Counted from the stretch's first letter, positions 8,595 through 17,593 are shown. The stretch: 64,000 nucleotides of DNA from Flavobacterium salmonis (GCF_903819435.1 NZ_CAIJDP010000078.1:145929-209928), one strand, 5' to 3'. The notes: generated by a model not told the origin, from the sequence alone. Numbers and translations are program-made.

Positions 8595-8715
8595 GTTTCA
8601 AGTTTGAGGTTGCTTTACTTTGCACTATTTAACCACAAAGCATGCAAAGCTGTGTGATATAAACTTTGCGCGCTTTGCTGTTAAATTTACACTCCAACAA
8701 CTTGAAACTTGAAAC
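8595..8715. repeat. Nested inverted repeat in intergenic DNA
   Basis: Outer arms GTTTCAAGTTTGAGGTTG (8595-8612) and CAACTTGAAACTTGAAAC (8698-8715) are complementary at 16 of 18 positions. Inside them a second pair, TTTAACCACAAAGCATGCAAAG with CTTTGCGCGCTTTGCTGTTAAA, is complementary at 18 of 22. Pieces of the same wording (ACCACAAAG, AACTTGAAAC) recur at 9559-9720, so this is a dispersed palindromic repeat. It fills the gap between two convergent genes. Confidence 0.7.
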
Positions 8716-8731
8716 AAAGAAAAACTTTAAA

Positions 8732-9532
8732 CTAATTTTTCAATCTTTCGTGAAGCAATTTAAAATATGGAAAAGCCTTTAATAACCGGCTTCCGTGCCA
8801 GGAAAACATCTCACCATCAACAAAAATAGTTTTGGCATGATGAGTGAAGCGCCCTATTTCAAAAGCATCTTCTTCTTTGAAAGGATATGGTTCTGAGGAA
8901 AGAAATACAACATCCGGATCACCTTCCAATCGCATTTTTTTAAGTTCTATTTCGGGATAACGTCCTTTATCTTCGTAGATATTCTTAAAATGATTTAACT
9001 TTAATAACTCATTTATATAAGTATCATTACCGGCTACCATATAAGGATCTTTCCAAATAAAATATGCTGCTTTTTTAATAGAAATATCCTGGACATATTT
9101 TTTGAAATCCCTTAAAGCAAAAGCCAATTTATCATTCCACTTTTGGGCTTCGGTCCTGCAATTAAAAAGCTGCCCAAAATCTGAAATCATTTGAAAATTA
9201 TCTTCAACAGAAACAATATTTGTAACCCAAACAGGACATATTTTGCTTAATTGGTTTACAATTTCTTCTGTGTTTTCTTCTTTATTGCAAATGATAATAT
9301 CTGGCTCTAATAATTTTATTTTCTCCAAATGGATTTTTTTAGTTCCGCCAACGATTTTCTTAGTTGCTTTTAAATGATAGGGATGAACGCAAAATTTAGT
9401 TATTCCTGTAATTTTTTCTTCCAAACCTAAATCATACAACAATTCTGTTTGAGATGGTACTAACGAAATAATGCGTTTTGGGGGTGTTTCAAAAGAATGC
9501 AACGTACCAATTTGATCTCTGAGTTGTTTCAT
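8732..9532 (-). CDS. BtuF-like helical-backbone metal/corrinoid-binding protein, no signal peptide
   Basis: A 266-aa member of the periplasmic-binding-protein type III family. It has RIISLVPSQTELLYDLGLEEKITGIT and CVHPYH near the N-terminus, IVGGTKK, and LEPDIIICNKEEN. These match BtuF/FepB-type receptors for vitamin B12 or iron chelates. It lacks the signal peptide or lipobox expected of a transport receptor (MKQLRDQIGTLHSFE), and no permease or ATPase gene lies nearby. It may act in the cytoplasm or have a diverged role. The family is clear; the ligand is not. Confidence 0.78.
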   Translation of the reverse strand: MKQLRDQIGTLHSFETPPKRIISLVPSQTELLYDLGLEEKITGITKFCVHPYHLKATKKIVGGTKKIHLEKIKLLEPDIIICNKEENTEEIVNQLSKICPVWVTNIVSVEDNFQMISDFGQLFNCRTEAQKWNDKLAFALRDFKKYVQDISIKKAAYFIWKDPYMVAGNDTYINELLKLNHFKNIYEDKGRYPEIELKKMRLEGDPDVVFLSSEPYPFKEEDAFEIGRFTHHAKTIFVDGEMFSWHGSRLLKAFPYFKLLHERLKN

Positions 9533-9558
9533 TTGATTTGTTTCTGATTAGTATTTTT

Positions 9559-9670
9559 ACCACAAAGATTCGCAAAGTTTCTTTAGAGAGATTATCGTAT
9601 TTAAAGTTGACAAAGCTTTTTATAAAACAATTTTAAAATTATCTTAGTATAACTTTGTGAATCTCTGTGG
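9559..9670. repeat. Intergenic inverted repeat, same family as 8595
   Basis: The left arm around 9559-9579 reads ACCACAAAGATTCGCAAAGTT and the right arm AACTTTGTGAATCTCTGTGG (9651-9670); the arms are complementary at 18 of 20 positions around an about 70-bp AT-rich middle. Immediately beyond it GAACTTTAAACTTGAAACC repeats wording from the 8595 element. It lies between the BtuF-like gene and the end of pyrF. Confidence 0.65.
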
Positions 9671-9707
9671 CAAAATTATGTTCAAAGTGTAGCTGCCAAC
9701 CTGAACT

Positions 9708-10535
9708 TTAAACTTGAAACCTGGAACTAAGAATCTCTTCCATTTCTTGTTGAACAGACAATGCTTCTTCCCTCGCCTTTTCAGCAAAATCATTTCCTTT
9801 TGAAGCATAAATAATAGCTCTGGCAGAATTTACCAATAACCCTACATTATCATTCATCCCGTATTTGCAAACTTCTGACAAACTTCCACCCTGAGCTCCA
9901 ATACCCGGAACTAATAAAAAACTGTCGGGAACAATTTTTCTTATTTCTGCAAAGTATTCAGCTTTGGTTGCACCCACAACATACATTAAATTATGACTAT
10001 TTTTCCATGTTTTAGAAGTTTCCAAAACTTGCTTATATAATTCTTTTCCATTCGCGGTAAGAGTTTGAAAATCAAAAGCACCTTCATTTGAAGTTAAAGC
10101 CAACATTATAGTATGTTTATTTTCGAAAGCCAGAAAAGGCTCAACAGAATCTTTTCCCATGTATGGAGCAACAGTTACGCTGTCAAAATTCAAATCTTCA
10201 AAAAAAGCTTTTGCATACATGCTGGAAGTATTTCCAATATCGCCACGTTTTGCATCCGCAATAGTAAAAATTTCCGGAAAGTTTTCGTTTATATAATTGA
10301 TCGTTTTTTGCAACGATATCCAGCCTTTTATACCATAGGCCTCAAAAAAAGCTGTGTTGGGTTTATATCCTACAGTCAAATCATGTGTCGCATCAATTAT
10401 CGCTTTATTGAACTCAAAAATAGGGTCTTCTGTTTCTAACAAATGTGACGGAATTTTATCCAGATCAGGATCTAATCCAACGCATAAAAATGATTTCTTC
10501 TGAAGTATTTGTTCGTGTAGTTGTTGTGTGGTCAT
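9708..10535 (-). CDS. pyrF: Orotidine 5'-phosphate decarboxylase (type 2)
   Basis: A 275-aa OMP decarboxylase with the catalytic signature IADAKRGDIGNTS (Lys/Asp network), FLCVGLDPDLDKIP near the N-terminus and PGIGAQGG for phosphate binding. It makes UMP from OMP. The frame is open for 24 more codons upstream, but those run through the terminator hairpin at 10599-10626 and a -7 element. The ATG at 10535 (MTTQQLHEQILQKKS) is therefore the start and gives the family's usual length. Confidence 0.95.
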   Translation of the reverse strand: MTTQQLHEQILQKKSFLCVGLDPDLDKIPSHLLETEDPIFEFNKAIIDATHDLTVGYKPNTAFFEAYGIKGWISLQKTINYINENFPEIFTIADAKRGDIGNTSSMYAKAFFEDLNFDSVTVAPYMGKDSVEPFLAFENKHTIMLALTSNEGAFDFQTLTANGKELYKQVLETSKTWKNSHNLMYVVGATKAEYFAEIRKIVPDSFLLVPGIGAQGGSLSEVCKYGMNDNVGLLVNSARAIIYASKGNDFAEKAREEALSVQQEMEEILSSRFQV

Positions 10536-10588
10536 TGGTGATTTTTTAGTTCTTCCAATATTAAGAATGATTCTTTTTTGAAAGTATG

Positions 10589-10596
10589 CAAAAATA
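10589..10596 (-). promoter_or_regulatory. -7 promoter element for pyrF
   Basis: TATTTTTG on the minus strand matches TAnnTTTG, 53 nt before the chosen pyrF start. It abuts and partly overlaps the T-run of the terminator of the upstream gene, a very compact junction. A -33 element at the usual spacing is not evident. Confidence 0.5.
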
Positions 10597-10626
10597 AAAA
10601 AAGCCACTCAATTAAGAATGGCTTTT
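10596..10626 (-). terminator. Terminator of the TSP3/OmpA gene
   Basis: Minus-strand RNA: AAAAGCCAUUC, loop UUAAUU, GAGUGGCUUUU (11 bp with one G-U), continuing into seven U. It begins 22 nt after the stop of the OmpA-family gene and precedes pyrF. Confidence 0.85.
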
Positions 10627-10647
10627 GGTATTTATATTCAACTGTTA

Positions 10648-12831
10648 TTAGAAATTACCTAAATAAACAATTTCAGTTCTTCTGTTTGCAGCTCTTCCGG
10701 CAGCTGTATTATTAGGTTTAACCGGTTTTGAAGCTCCAAATCCTTGTGAGGTTAAGTTAGCCGGATTTACTCCTTTTTCAATTAAGGCATCCATAATAAT
10801 TTTTGCTCTTTCTTCAGACAACTTTTGATTTGCCTTAGCATTTCCTACATTATCAGTATGTCCGTAAATAGCAAACTTAGCATTTGGATAATTTTTTAAA
10901 ATTTCTTTGATAGCATCAAATCTTCCTGAAGTTTCTACTTTTTTAGCATCACTTAATGTAGCTTTACCTGTTGTAAAGAAAATAGATTTTGCTTCAACCT
11001 GCAATTGTGCCAAAGTAGCTTTGCTAACTTCAGGACAACCTTTATTTTCTGCCGGTCCCGCTACTAACGGACAACCATCTGCATTATCAGCAACTCCATC
11101 TTTATCAGTATCTAAAACCGGGCATCCTTTATTTTCAATTAACCCCGCAACATCCGGACAGGCATCATCCTTATCTAAAATCGTATCACCGTCTTTATCC
11201 GGCCATGGACAACCTTTGTTTTCAACCGGACCGGAAACTGTTGGACATGCATCAACATTATCTAATAATGTATCTCCATCGCTATCTTTCCATGGACATC
11301 CTTTATTTTCTAAAGGACCTGCAATTTCAGGACAAGTATCATCTTTATCAAAAACTTTATCACCATCTGTATCTGGCCATGGGCATCCATTATTTTCAAT
11401 TGGTCCCACTATTTTTTTACACCCATCTTCTTTATCTATAACTCCGTCTCCATCCGTATCTTTAAATTTCTTCTCATAAACCGGAAGCTTAAGCCCAACG
11501 TAAAAATCAGCTGCTTTCGATTCTTTAGAAACTAAATTAGACACAACAGATCCAGACCCAACGAAGAAAGTCCCTACACGCAATCCTGTACCTATCTGAG
11601 TTCCGCTATATTCCATCCAGGTAACAGGTACATAAAAACTAAACCATCTGCTTTCATAACGGGGAGTTAAACTTACTCTGTCAGCAATACTGGTTGCGTT
11701 TAATTTTGTGTTTGAAACCATACTGATATCTCCATTAAGATTCAGATAGAATTTATTGTGTATATTCCAGTCAACATCTGTGTGAAGTGCTGTAGGCAAA
11801 TTTGTTTTTACTCCTTTTGAAGTTGAAGTTTTTGTATAACGATCATTTAACAGATCATATAAATTATCTGTATCATCAATCATTTGCTGCGTAAGAGTAC
11901 CTGATATATCGTAAATATCCTGTTTTGATTTTTTATAATTTATAGAACCAATATCCGTAACCGATAATCCGAAACGTATTTTATATTTATTTAAATCTCT
12001 AAAATTATTATCTGCAGGTTTAGCCTTGCTGAGATCATATTTTTCATAATCCGGCCTCCATTCGTATACAAGTCCAAAATCAAAGCCTACTCCGCTTGAA
12101 TTTATATCAAATTCATAATCCTCATTAGCTTCCCAATCCTGACTTCCGCCAATTTTTAATTCTCCATTAGTAATTAAAGTACTATTTTCAGGATCTAATG
12201 GGTTTTCGATAAATACTGCATTTGCATTTTTTCCCTGAATATAACCATTTGCAACACCCTGCAAATATTTAGCAGTTAAACCTCCTTTTAAGAAATGCTG
12301 ATTTTTTTGAAAAAGAACCGCTGCATAGGAAATTCCTAATTCTCCCCAGGCATGTGATGCTCCGTTTGGACTACCAACATTAAAACTAAAACTGTTTGAC
12401 TGATCTAATCCATCTTTAACCTGATCAACAAGATTACCATTAACATCTCTAAGATTTGTAACAGATCTTGCTCTGGTAAAAAGTGCCAATGTATGTTTTG
12501 GAGCAATGTTAAACATAAATGACGGCCCCATAATATCCAAATTGATAAGAGCATTGTTTGCGTTTGACGAGGTCATTTTTGATTGACTGTCAAAATCATA
12601 ACCGTCTTTAAAAACATCAAAAAGTTTTACACCATACAAATCATTACTAACAGCCGTGCTGACAGAAAACAAATTGATATCGGTCTTAAAACGGGAATCA
12701 GCAATTGACGCAGGATTAAAAAGTACACTTTGTACACCGGCATAATTATCATGAAAATAACCTGAATAAGATTGCGCTTTACTCGCAAAGGATGTCATTA
12801 AAATTAATAGAATAAGTAATTGTTTTTTCAT
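10648..12831 (-). CDS. Outer-membrane protein: DUF5723-type barrel, TSP3 repeats, OmpA domain
   Basis: A 727-aa exported protein with a signal peptide (MKKQLLILLILMTSFASKAQ). Residues about 20-450 resemble the Bacteroidota DUF5723 barrel. Five thrombospondin type-3 calcium repeats follow (DTDGDGVIDKEDGC and variants, each followed by ENKGCP or similar). A C-terminal OmpA/MotB peptidoglycan-binding domain has IYGHTDNVGN and the RANRRTEI end. It should anchor the outer membrane to peptidoglycan. It has its own terminator downstream and a -7 element upstream, so it is probably monocistronic. The domain order is certain; a specific role is not. Confidence 0.88.
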   Translation of the reverse strand: MKKQLLILLILMTSFASKAQSYSGYFHDNYAGVQSVLFNPASIADSRFKTDINLFSVSTAVSNDLYGVKLFDVFKDGYDFDSQSKMTSSNANNALINLDIMGPSFMFNIAPKHTLALFTRARSVTNLRDVNGNLVDQVKDGLDQSNSFSFNVGSPNGASHAWGELGISYAAVLFQKNQHFLKGGLTAKYLQGVANGYIQGKNANAVFIENPLDPENSTLITNGELKIGGSQDWEANEDYEFDINSSGVGFDFGLVYEWRPDYEKYDLSKAKPADNNFRDLNKYKIRFGLSVTDIGSINYKKSKQDIYDISGTLTQQMIDDTDNLYDLLNDRYTKTSTSKGVKTNLPTALHTDVDWNIHNKFYLNLNGDISMVSNTKLNATSIADRVSLTPRYESRWFSFYVPVTWMEYSGTQIGTGLRVGTFFVGSGSVVSNLVSKESKAADFYVGLKLPVYEKKFKDTDGDGVIDKEDGCKKIVGPIENNGCPWPDTDGDKVFDKDDTCPEIAGPLENKGCPWKDSDGDTLLDNVDACPTVSGPVENKGCPWPDKDGDTILDKDDACPDVAGLIENKGCPVLDTDKDGVADNADGCPLVAGPAENKGCPEVSKATLAQLQVEAKSIFFTTGKATLSDAKKVETSGRFDAIKEILKNYPNAKFAIYGHTDNVGNAKANQKLSEERAKIIMDALIEKGVNPANLTSQGFGASKPVKPNNTAAGRAANRRTEIVYLGNF

Positions 12832-12860
12832 TAAATCGGGGTTTTAAGTTTAATTGACGG

Positions 12861-12868
12861 CAAAACTA
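12861..12868 (-). promoter_or_regulatory. -7 promoter element for the OmpA-family gene
   Basis: TAGTTTTG on the minus strand matches TAnnTTTG, 29 nt before the ATG at 12831. TTG triplets upstream are not at a clean 17-23 nt spacing. Confidence 0.5.
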
Positions 12869-13084
12869 CAACATTACATTTAAATTGGTATTACCAAAAC
12901 ATTGATTTGATGTAACATCTTATACTTATTATGTAGAATAATCCTGTCCTTTTAAAAAACCCAAAACGCACTCTGTACAAAAGAAAAAATGTGAATTATG
13001 AAATAGTTTTAATAATTTATATAACACAAACCAAGAGCGAAATTTTGAATTTTATACTATATAAACTTTAAAATTATAAAAGCA

Positions 13085-13270
13085 ATGAATACAACAGAAA
13101 TAAAAGGAAACTGGAACGAGTTCAAAGGAAGATTAAAACAAAAATATGCCGATTTGACTGATGATGATTTGTTATATGAAGAAGGAAAAGAAGATGAAAT
13201 ATACGGTAAAATCCAGCAAAAATTAGGTAAAACAAAAGAAGAATGGGATAAAATTGTATCAGATTTATAA
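13085..13270 (+). CDS. CsbD-family stress protein
   Basis: A 61-aa acidic, soluble protein, MNTTEIKGNWNEFKGRLKQK onward, with the CsbD hallmarks (IKGNWNEFKGRLKQKY, DDDLLYEEGKEDE, KIQQKLGKTKEEW). CsbD proteins are general-stress proteins of unknown mechanism in many bacteria. It stands alone, with a terminator 20 nt after the stop. Its position just upstream of a regulator/kinase module and a run of envelope-stress-like genes fits a stress role. Confidence 0.9.
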   Translation: MNTTEIKGNWNEFKGRLKQKYADLTDDDLLYEEGKEDEIYGKIQQKLGKTKEEWDKIVSDL

Positions 13271-13290
13271 ATCATCTCAAAATATGCAAT

Positions 13291-13324
13291 ATACCGCCTA
13301 ACTTAAATTAGGCGGTATTTTTTT
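13291..13324 (+). terminator. Terminator of the csbD-like gene
   Basis: ATACCGCCTAA, loop CTTAAA, TTAGGCGGTAT: a perfect 11-bp stem followed by TTTTTT. Confidence 0.9.
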
Positions 13325-13419
13325 GATTTTCAAACTTTAAAGTTTTACATTTCCTAAAAGCTCGAATTAACTCAAAAAACCAAATAAATTAGTTATCTTT
13401 AAACATATTTTTTTACAAA

Positions 13420-13971
13420 ATGAAATTATTTATAAAATTTGATATTAATACAATTTGCACACTTTTTCTCAAAGAAAAACTGGAGGAGCAAAATTTAAAT
13501 TTTTCTACCTTAGGTTTTGGAGAAATTGAACTTGAAGAGAATCTTAGTACAGAAGCATTAGATGCCCTTAAAAACGATTTAAGTCCTTTTGGTTTTGAAG
13601 TAGTAGAAAATCAAAAAAGTGTACTGGTTCAAAAAATAAAAGATGCAATTATTGAATTAGTTTATACTGATGACAATAATAACTTTAAAAGTTCTGCTTA
13701 TTTGGCTGACAAATTAAATCATAGTTATGGTTATTTATCAAATGTATTTTCTGAAGTAACCTATTCATCTATTGAAAATTTTATAATCATTCAAAAAATT
13801 GAAAGAGCTAAACAGTTAATGATTGTAAATGAAATGAGTTTAACCGAAATTGCTTTTTTACTGAATTATTCAAGTGTTGCACATTTAAGTACTCAATTTA
13901 AAAACACAACCGGAATAACCCCTTCGGCATTTCTGAGAATTATTAAAAAACGAAGAGAAAATTTAAAATAA
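13420..13971 (+). CDS. AraC-family transcriptional regulator (short)
   Basis: A 183-aa protein. Residues about 1-70 form a small alpha/beta domain (MKLFIKFDINTICTLFLKEK) of a kind seen in Flavobacteriia AraC regulators. Residues about 75-180 form the double helix-turn-helix, with IQKIERAKQLMIVNEMSLTE, IAFLLNYSSVAHLSTQFKN and TGITPSAFLR. It ends 20 nt before a REC-only response regulator and a histidine kinase on the same strand, so it is probably the output arm of that module. Its DNA target is unknown. Confidence 0.85.
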   Translation: MKLFIKFDINTICTLFLKEKLEEQNLNFSTLGFGEIELEENLSTEALDALKNDLSPFGFEVVENQKSVLVQKIKDAIIELVYTDDNNNFKSSAYLADKLNHSYGYLSNVFSEVTYSSIENFIIIQKIERAKQLMIVNEMSLTEIAFLLNYSSVAHLSTQFKNTTGITPSAFLRIIKKRRENLK

Positions 13972-13991
13972 AACCCAAATACCTTTAATCA

Positions 13992-14441
13992 ATGCAAAAA
14001 AACGCATTACACATTTTACTCGCTGATGACGACGAAGACGATAGACTTTTCTTTAAAGATGCTTTTGAAGAGGTAAAAGTACAAACCAATGTCGAATTTG
14101 TTTTCGATGGCTTACAGTTAATGGAACATCTAATGAACCCGGACACTAAATTGCCTGATATTTTATTTCTGGATTTAAACATGCCTAAAAAAACAGGTAA
14201 AGAATGTTTGATCGAAATAAAAAAAACAGAACACCTTAAAAACCTTATAATTGCAATTTACTCAACATCATCTTCTGATGAGGATATTGAAGATACATTT
14301 ATTGAAGGAGCAAATATTTACATAAAAAAACCAAGTGACTTTAATGCACTTAAAAAAATTATTAACGAAGTTATAACGCTAAATTGGCATTATCATACAT
14401 CAGGATTAAATCGTGATAATTTCTTATTAAGTCTTAAATAA
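13992..14441 (+). CDS. REC-only response regulator (Rcp1 type)
   Basis: A 149-aa single receiver domain with the acidic pair in LLADDDEDD (D12-D14), phospho-acceptor D61 in FLDLNMPKKTG, the switch residues in YSTSSSDEDI and K112 in YIKKPSDF. There is no output domain. Such proteins relay phosphate or act by protein contact. It lies 20 nt after an AraC regulator and 11 nt before a CHASE3 histidine kinase, which is its likely partner. Confidence 0.93.
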   Translation: MQKNALHILLADDDEDDRLFFKDAFEEVKVQTNVEFVFDGLQLMEHLMNPDTKLPDILFLDLNMPKKTGKECLIEIKKTEHLKNLIIAIYSTSSSDEDIEDTFIEGANIYIKKPSDFNALKKIINEVITLNWHYHTSGLNRDNFLLSLK

Positions 14442-14452
14442 TTGCAATAATA

Positions 14453-16237
14453 ATGAAATGGATACCTAAGTTTAATTCCTCAAACTATTTGAGAGTTATT
14501 TTTATAATAGCTATTTTCATTTTACTCTTTCTTTCTTCAATAGCTTACAAACACAACCGCGATTTAAACGAATCCAGCAAGCTGCTCATGCACACCTATG
14601 AAATAAACATAGAGCTTGAGCGGCTGATGTCGGCTATAAAAGATGCAGAGACCGGTCAGCGTGGTTTTATGATTACAAGCAATCACAGATTTCTTACTCC
14701 ATATCTTTATTCCCGCGACAAGGTAAACACATCTTTTATTGCCTTAAAGAAACTTACTGCTGACAATCCAACACAAAAACAAAACCTCAATAAATTATTC
14801 AAATTAATTATTCAGCGCTATGTTTCATTTGAGAATTGTTTAAAATACAGTGCTCCGGAAACTTATGATAAAAGAAAATTAGACAATCATATGTTCGGAG
14901 GCCGTATTTTAATGGAGAACATTCGTTTTAAGGTGGATGAAATGAATGATATAGAAAAATCATTTTTACAAAAAAGCTTAAAAAAATACGACGAAGAAAT
15001 TTCTCTCGGTCCTATTCTTTCAATTTCATTGTTTTTAGTCGCTTTAAGTTTTATTTTATTAGCTTACCGACAAATTAGCAAAGACTTAGAACGCTTAAAA
15101 ATATACAACAAAAAGCTTTTAATCTCATCCGGTTTAATAGCTGAATCTGAAGTTATTGGTAAATTTAGTACCTGGCAGTGGGATTTAGACACTGACAAAA
15201 TAGATTATTCTGATAATCAATTTCGTCTTTTAGGATTTCGTCCAAACGCTTTCGTACCCAACAAAGATAGTTTTCTAAATTTTGTACATCCTGAAGATCA
15301 GGAAGCAATTGCAGCCTCAATGGAAGGGATAATTAACAATAAGGAACTCCCTTTTATATATTACAAAATTATTCAACCAAATGATGAAATCAGATATTTT
15401 AAATCTACGGGGAAATTACTTGAAGACCAGCATGGCAGTAAGATTCTATTGGGTATAAATTTTGACATCACTGATGAACATTTACTAAATATTGAACTTC
15501 AGGAACGTAATAATGAACTTGAAAAAAGCAACAAAGAATTAGCATCATTTAATCATGTTGCAAGTCATGATTTACAGGAACCATTACGCAAAATTCAAAC
15601 TTTTATTTCGAGAATTTCCGATGCAGACAAAGCGGCTATGTCTGACAGTGCCAAGGAATATATACTAAAGATTGAAACATCCGCTAAAAGAATGCGAGTT
15701 TTAATTGATGATTTATTATTGTTCTCGAAAACAAATACAACAAAAAAAGAGTTCATTAAATCTGATCTGAATGAGTTACTGGAAAATGCCAAATCAGAGT
15801 TAGCTGTAATAATTGACGAAAAAAAGGGAAACATTAAAGTTGACAAACTTCCTAAACTCCAAGTCATTCCTTATCAGATAGAACAACTCTTCATTAACCT
15901 AATTGGTAATTCCTTAAAATACAGCCAGCCAGGAACAGCACCACAAATCAATATTAACTGCGATAAGATTTTATCAAATGAGTATCCTGAATTGATCGAT
16001 TTGCCCTTTAAAAAATTCTATAAAATTACATTTACAGATAATGGACTGGGCTTTGACCCACAATTTAAAGACAATATTTTTGTACTGTTTCAACGTCTTC
16101 ATTCCAAAACAGATTATCCTGGAACCGGAATCGGATTAGCGATTTGCAAAAAAATTGTTGAAAATCACAAAGGATACATTACTGCCGACAGTGAACTGGG
16201 TAAAGGCTCAGTATTCACAGTATTTCTTCCGGAATAA
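14453..16237 (+). CDS. CHASE3-PAS hybrid-sensor histidine kinase (no REC)
   Basis: A 594-aa membrane kinase. TM1 spans about residues 12-31 and TM2 about 185-205, enclosing a periplasmic CHASE3 domain (motif DAETGQRGFMITSN). A PAS/PAC domain (about 230-345) follows with WQWDLDTDKIDYSDNQFRLL. HisKA carries H372 in SHDLQEPLRKI, and HATPase_c has the N box NLIGNSLKY and G boxes DNGLGFDP and GTGIGLAICKKIVENHKG. It resembles phytochrome-type kinases that pair with REC-only regulators, which fits the REC gene 11 nt upstream. The signal is unknown. Confidence 0.92.
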   Translation: MKWIPKFNSSNYLRVIFIIAIFILLFLSSIAYKHNRDLNESSKLLMHTYEINIELERLMSAIKDAETGQRGFMITSNHRFLTPYLYSRDKVNTSFIALKKLTADNPTQKQNLNKLFKLIIQRYVSFENCLKYSAPETYDKRKLDNHMFGGRILMENIRFKVDEMNDIEKSFLQKSLKKYDEEISLGPILSISLFLVALSFILLAYRQISKDLERLKIYNKKLLISSGLIAESEVIGKFSTWQWDLDTDKIDYSDNQFRLLGFRPNAFVPNKDSFLNFVHPEDQEAIAASMEGIINNKELPFIYYKIIQPNDEIRYFKSTGKLLEDQHGSKILLGINFDITDEHLLNIELQERNNELEKSNKELASFNHVASHDLQEPLRKIQTFISRISDADKAAMSDSAKEYILKIETSAKRMRVLIDDLLLFSKTNTTKKEFIKSDLNELLENAKSELAVIIDEKKGNIKVDKLPKLQVIPYQIEQLFINLIGNSLKYSQPGTAPQININCDKILSNEYPELIDLPFKKFYKITFTDNGLGFDPQFKDNIFVLFQRLHSKTDYPGTGIGLAICKKIVENHKGYITADSELGKGSVFTVFLPE

Positions 16238-16376
16238 CCTCCCAAAAAAGACTTTCTTAAAACGTTATATTTTTTCCATAATGGGAATTATATAACGTTT
16301 CTTTTTTATGCTGTAAAGCAAACCTTACTATTGTTTAGCATCTTTGTAATGTAATAATGAAGTAATAATTTAACAG

Positions 16377-16958
16377 ATGTGCTTATCAAAACCATCATTT
16401 TTAAAAACAGCTTTTATAGTAATTGCAACAATAACTATTTCATCCTGTAATGAAAATGAAAATCTGAAAAAAGTAGACAACAAATACGTTCTTACAAAAA
16501 ATCCGGAAGAAATTAAAACTTATTTTTTTACTGCAACTGCAGAGATAACAAAATCAATTATTTCTAAAACTCAGTTGGCACAAAATAAAAGTTTAAATAA
16601 CGCAATAAAAAGTGTCAGTATTAAAATAGAAAACAGTCAAAATCTGTTACTGCAGGATATTAGCAAAACAGCTGTTGAAAAACTCATTATAATCAATGAA
16701 ATAAACACAAGAGTTGCAAATAAAGATTTGTATCAGCTTACTGCAAAAAAAGAAATGGATTTTGATTATGCTTACATTAATTCTATCATAAAATCCTTAT
16801 CAGGAATGATAAAATTATTTGAATCTATCGCGCGAGAAACAAGTGATGTAGCAGTATTGAAGTTGATTACTCATTATTTACCAAAACAATACGAATTTTT
16901 AAGAGAAACAGAGAAGATTAAAAAAGAAATCAACTCAAAATCAAATCACAATTATTAA
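16377..16958 (+). CDS. Lipoprotein of unknown function, first gene of a stress-type operon
   Basis: A 193-aa protein with a signal sequence and lipobox (FIVIATITISSCNENENLKK), so the mature form is probably anchored at a membrane by Cys. The mature part is helical, Lys/Ile-rich and resembles four-helix-bundle DUF4142-like proteins in length, though I cannot confirm the family. It starts 14 nt before an outer-membrane barrel gene and heads a tightly spaced plus-strand run to 19035. Confidence 0.65.
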   Translation: MCLSKPSFLKTAFIVIATITISSCNENENLKKVDNKYVLTKNPEEIKTYFFTATAEITKSIISKTQLAQNKSLNNAIKSVSIKIENSQNLLLQDISKTAVEKLIIINEINTRVANKDLYQLTAKKEMDFDYAYINSIIKSLSGMIKLFESIARETSDVAVLKLITHYLPKQYEFLRETEKIKKEINSKSNHNY

Positions 16959-16972
16959 CTAATTTTTTTAAC

Positions 16973-17593
16973 ATGAAAAAGCAATCATTTTATTTATACG
17001 CCTTGACACTTTTTATGACAGCATCATTTGGTATGCTTCAGGCTCAGGAAAATGTAACTACTGAATTTGGTATAAAAGGAGGTCTTAACATGTCTAATTT
17101 ATACACAGATGACGCAGACGACGAAAATGTTTTATTTGGTTTTAATGCCGGTGTTTATGCTACACTGCCAGTATCCGATTTTGTAGCAATTCAACCTGAA
17201 TTATTGTTCACTACAAGAGGTTCAAAATTAGAGTATAACAATGCTCTAATAGAAGGAAATGCAAAATTCAAATTAAATTATATTGAGGTTCCTTTATTAG
17301 TAAGAGTAAACCTTACCAAAAACTTTAACATACATGCAGGTGGATATGCTTCTTACCTTGTTAGTTCTAAAGTTACAGGCGAGGGATCCTTCAATTTTGA
17401 AGAAGAATTTGATACTGATAATTTTAACAAGTTTGATGCCGGTATTGCCGCTGGTGTTGGATTAGATTTTAGCCCAATAAGTATCGGAGTACGTTACAAC
17501 TACGGATTGACAACTATCGTTAAAGATGGAGATGATTCATCAGATTTAAAAAACAGCAACTTAAGTTTATACTTATCATATAAATTAAATTAA
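16973..17593 (+). CDS. PorT-like outer-membrane beta-barrel protein
   Basis: A 206-aa protein with signal peptide (cleavage after FGMLQAQE), then an eight-stranded barrel pattern of alternating hydrophobic residues. Family wording includes FGIKGGLNMSNLY, FGFNAGVYATLPV, IQPELLFTTRGSK, YIEVPLLVRVN and a terminal LSLYLSYKLN. It belongs to the porin-family/OMP_b-brl_2 group common in Bacteroidota. It sits in the stress-type operon between a lipoprotein and small inner-membrane proteins. No transport substrate can be inferred. Confidence 0.85.
   Translation: MKKQSFYLYALTLFMTASFGMLQAQENVTTEFGIKGGLNMSNLYTDDADDENVLFGFNAGVYATLPVSDFVAIQPELLFTTRGSKLEYNNALIEGNAKFKLNYIEVPLLVRVNLTKNFNIHAGGYASYLVSSKVTGEGSFNFEEEFDTDNFNKFDAGIAAGVGLDFSPISIGVRYNYGLTTIVKDGDDSSDLKNSNLSLYLSYKLN

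Noticed and set aside
10536..10607. 24-codon N-terminal extension of PyrF
   Set aside because: It passes through the upstream gene's terminator and the likely -7 element.
10907..11479. 190-codon plus-strand frame with repeated SLSGHGHPLFS-like units
   Set aside because: It is the antisense shadow of the TSP3 calcium repeats; the repetition comes from the real gene on the minus strand.
8479..16355. Shared 15-mer TTTGTAATGTAATAA at about 8480 and 16345, considered as a common promoter motif
   Set aside because: At this AT content several shared 15-mers are expected by chance in 64 kb, and the upstream spacing differs.
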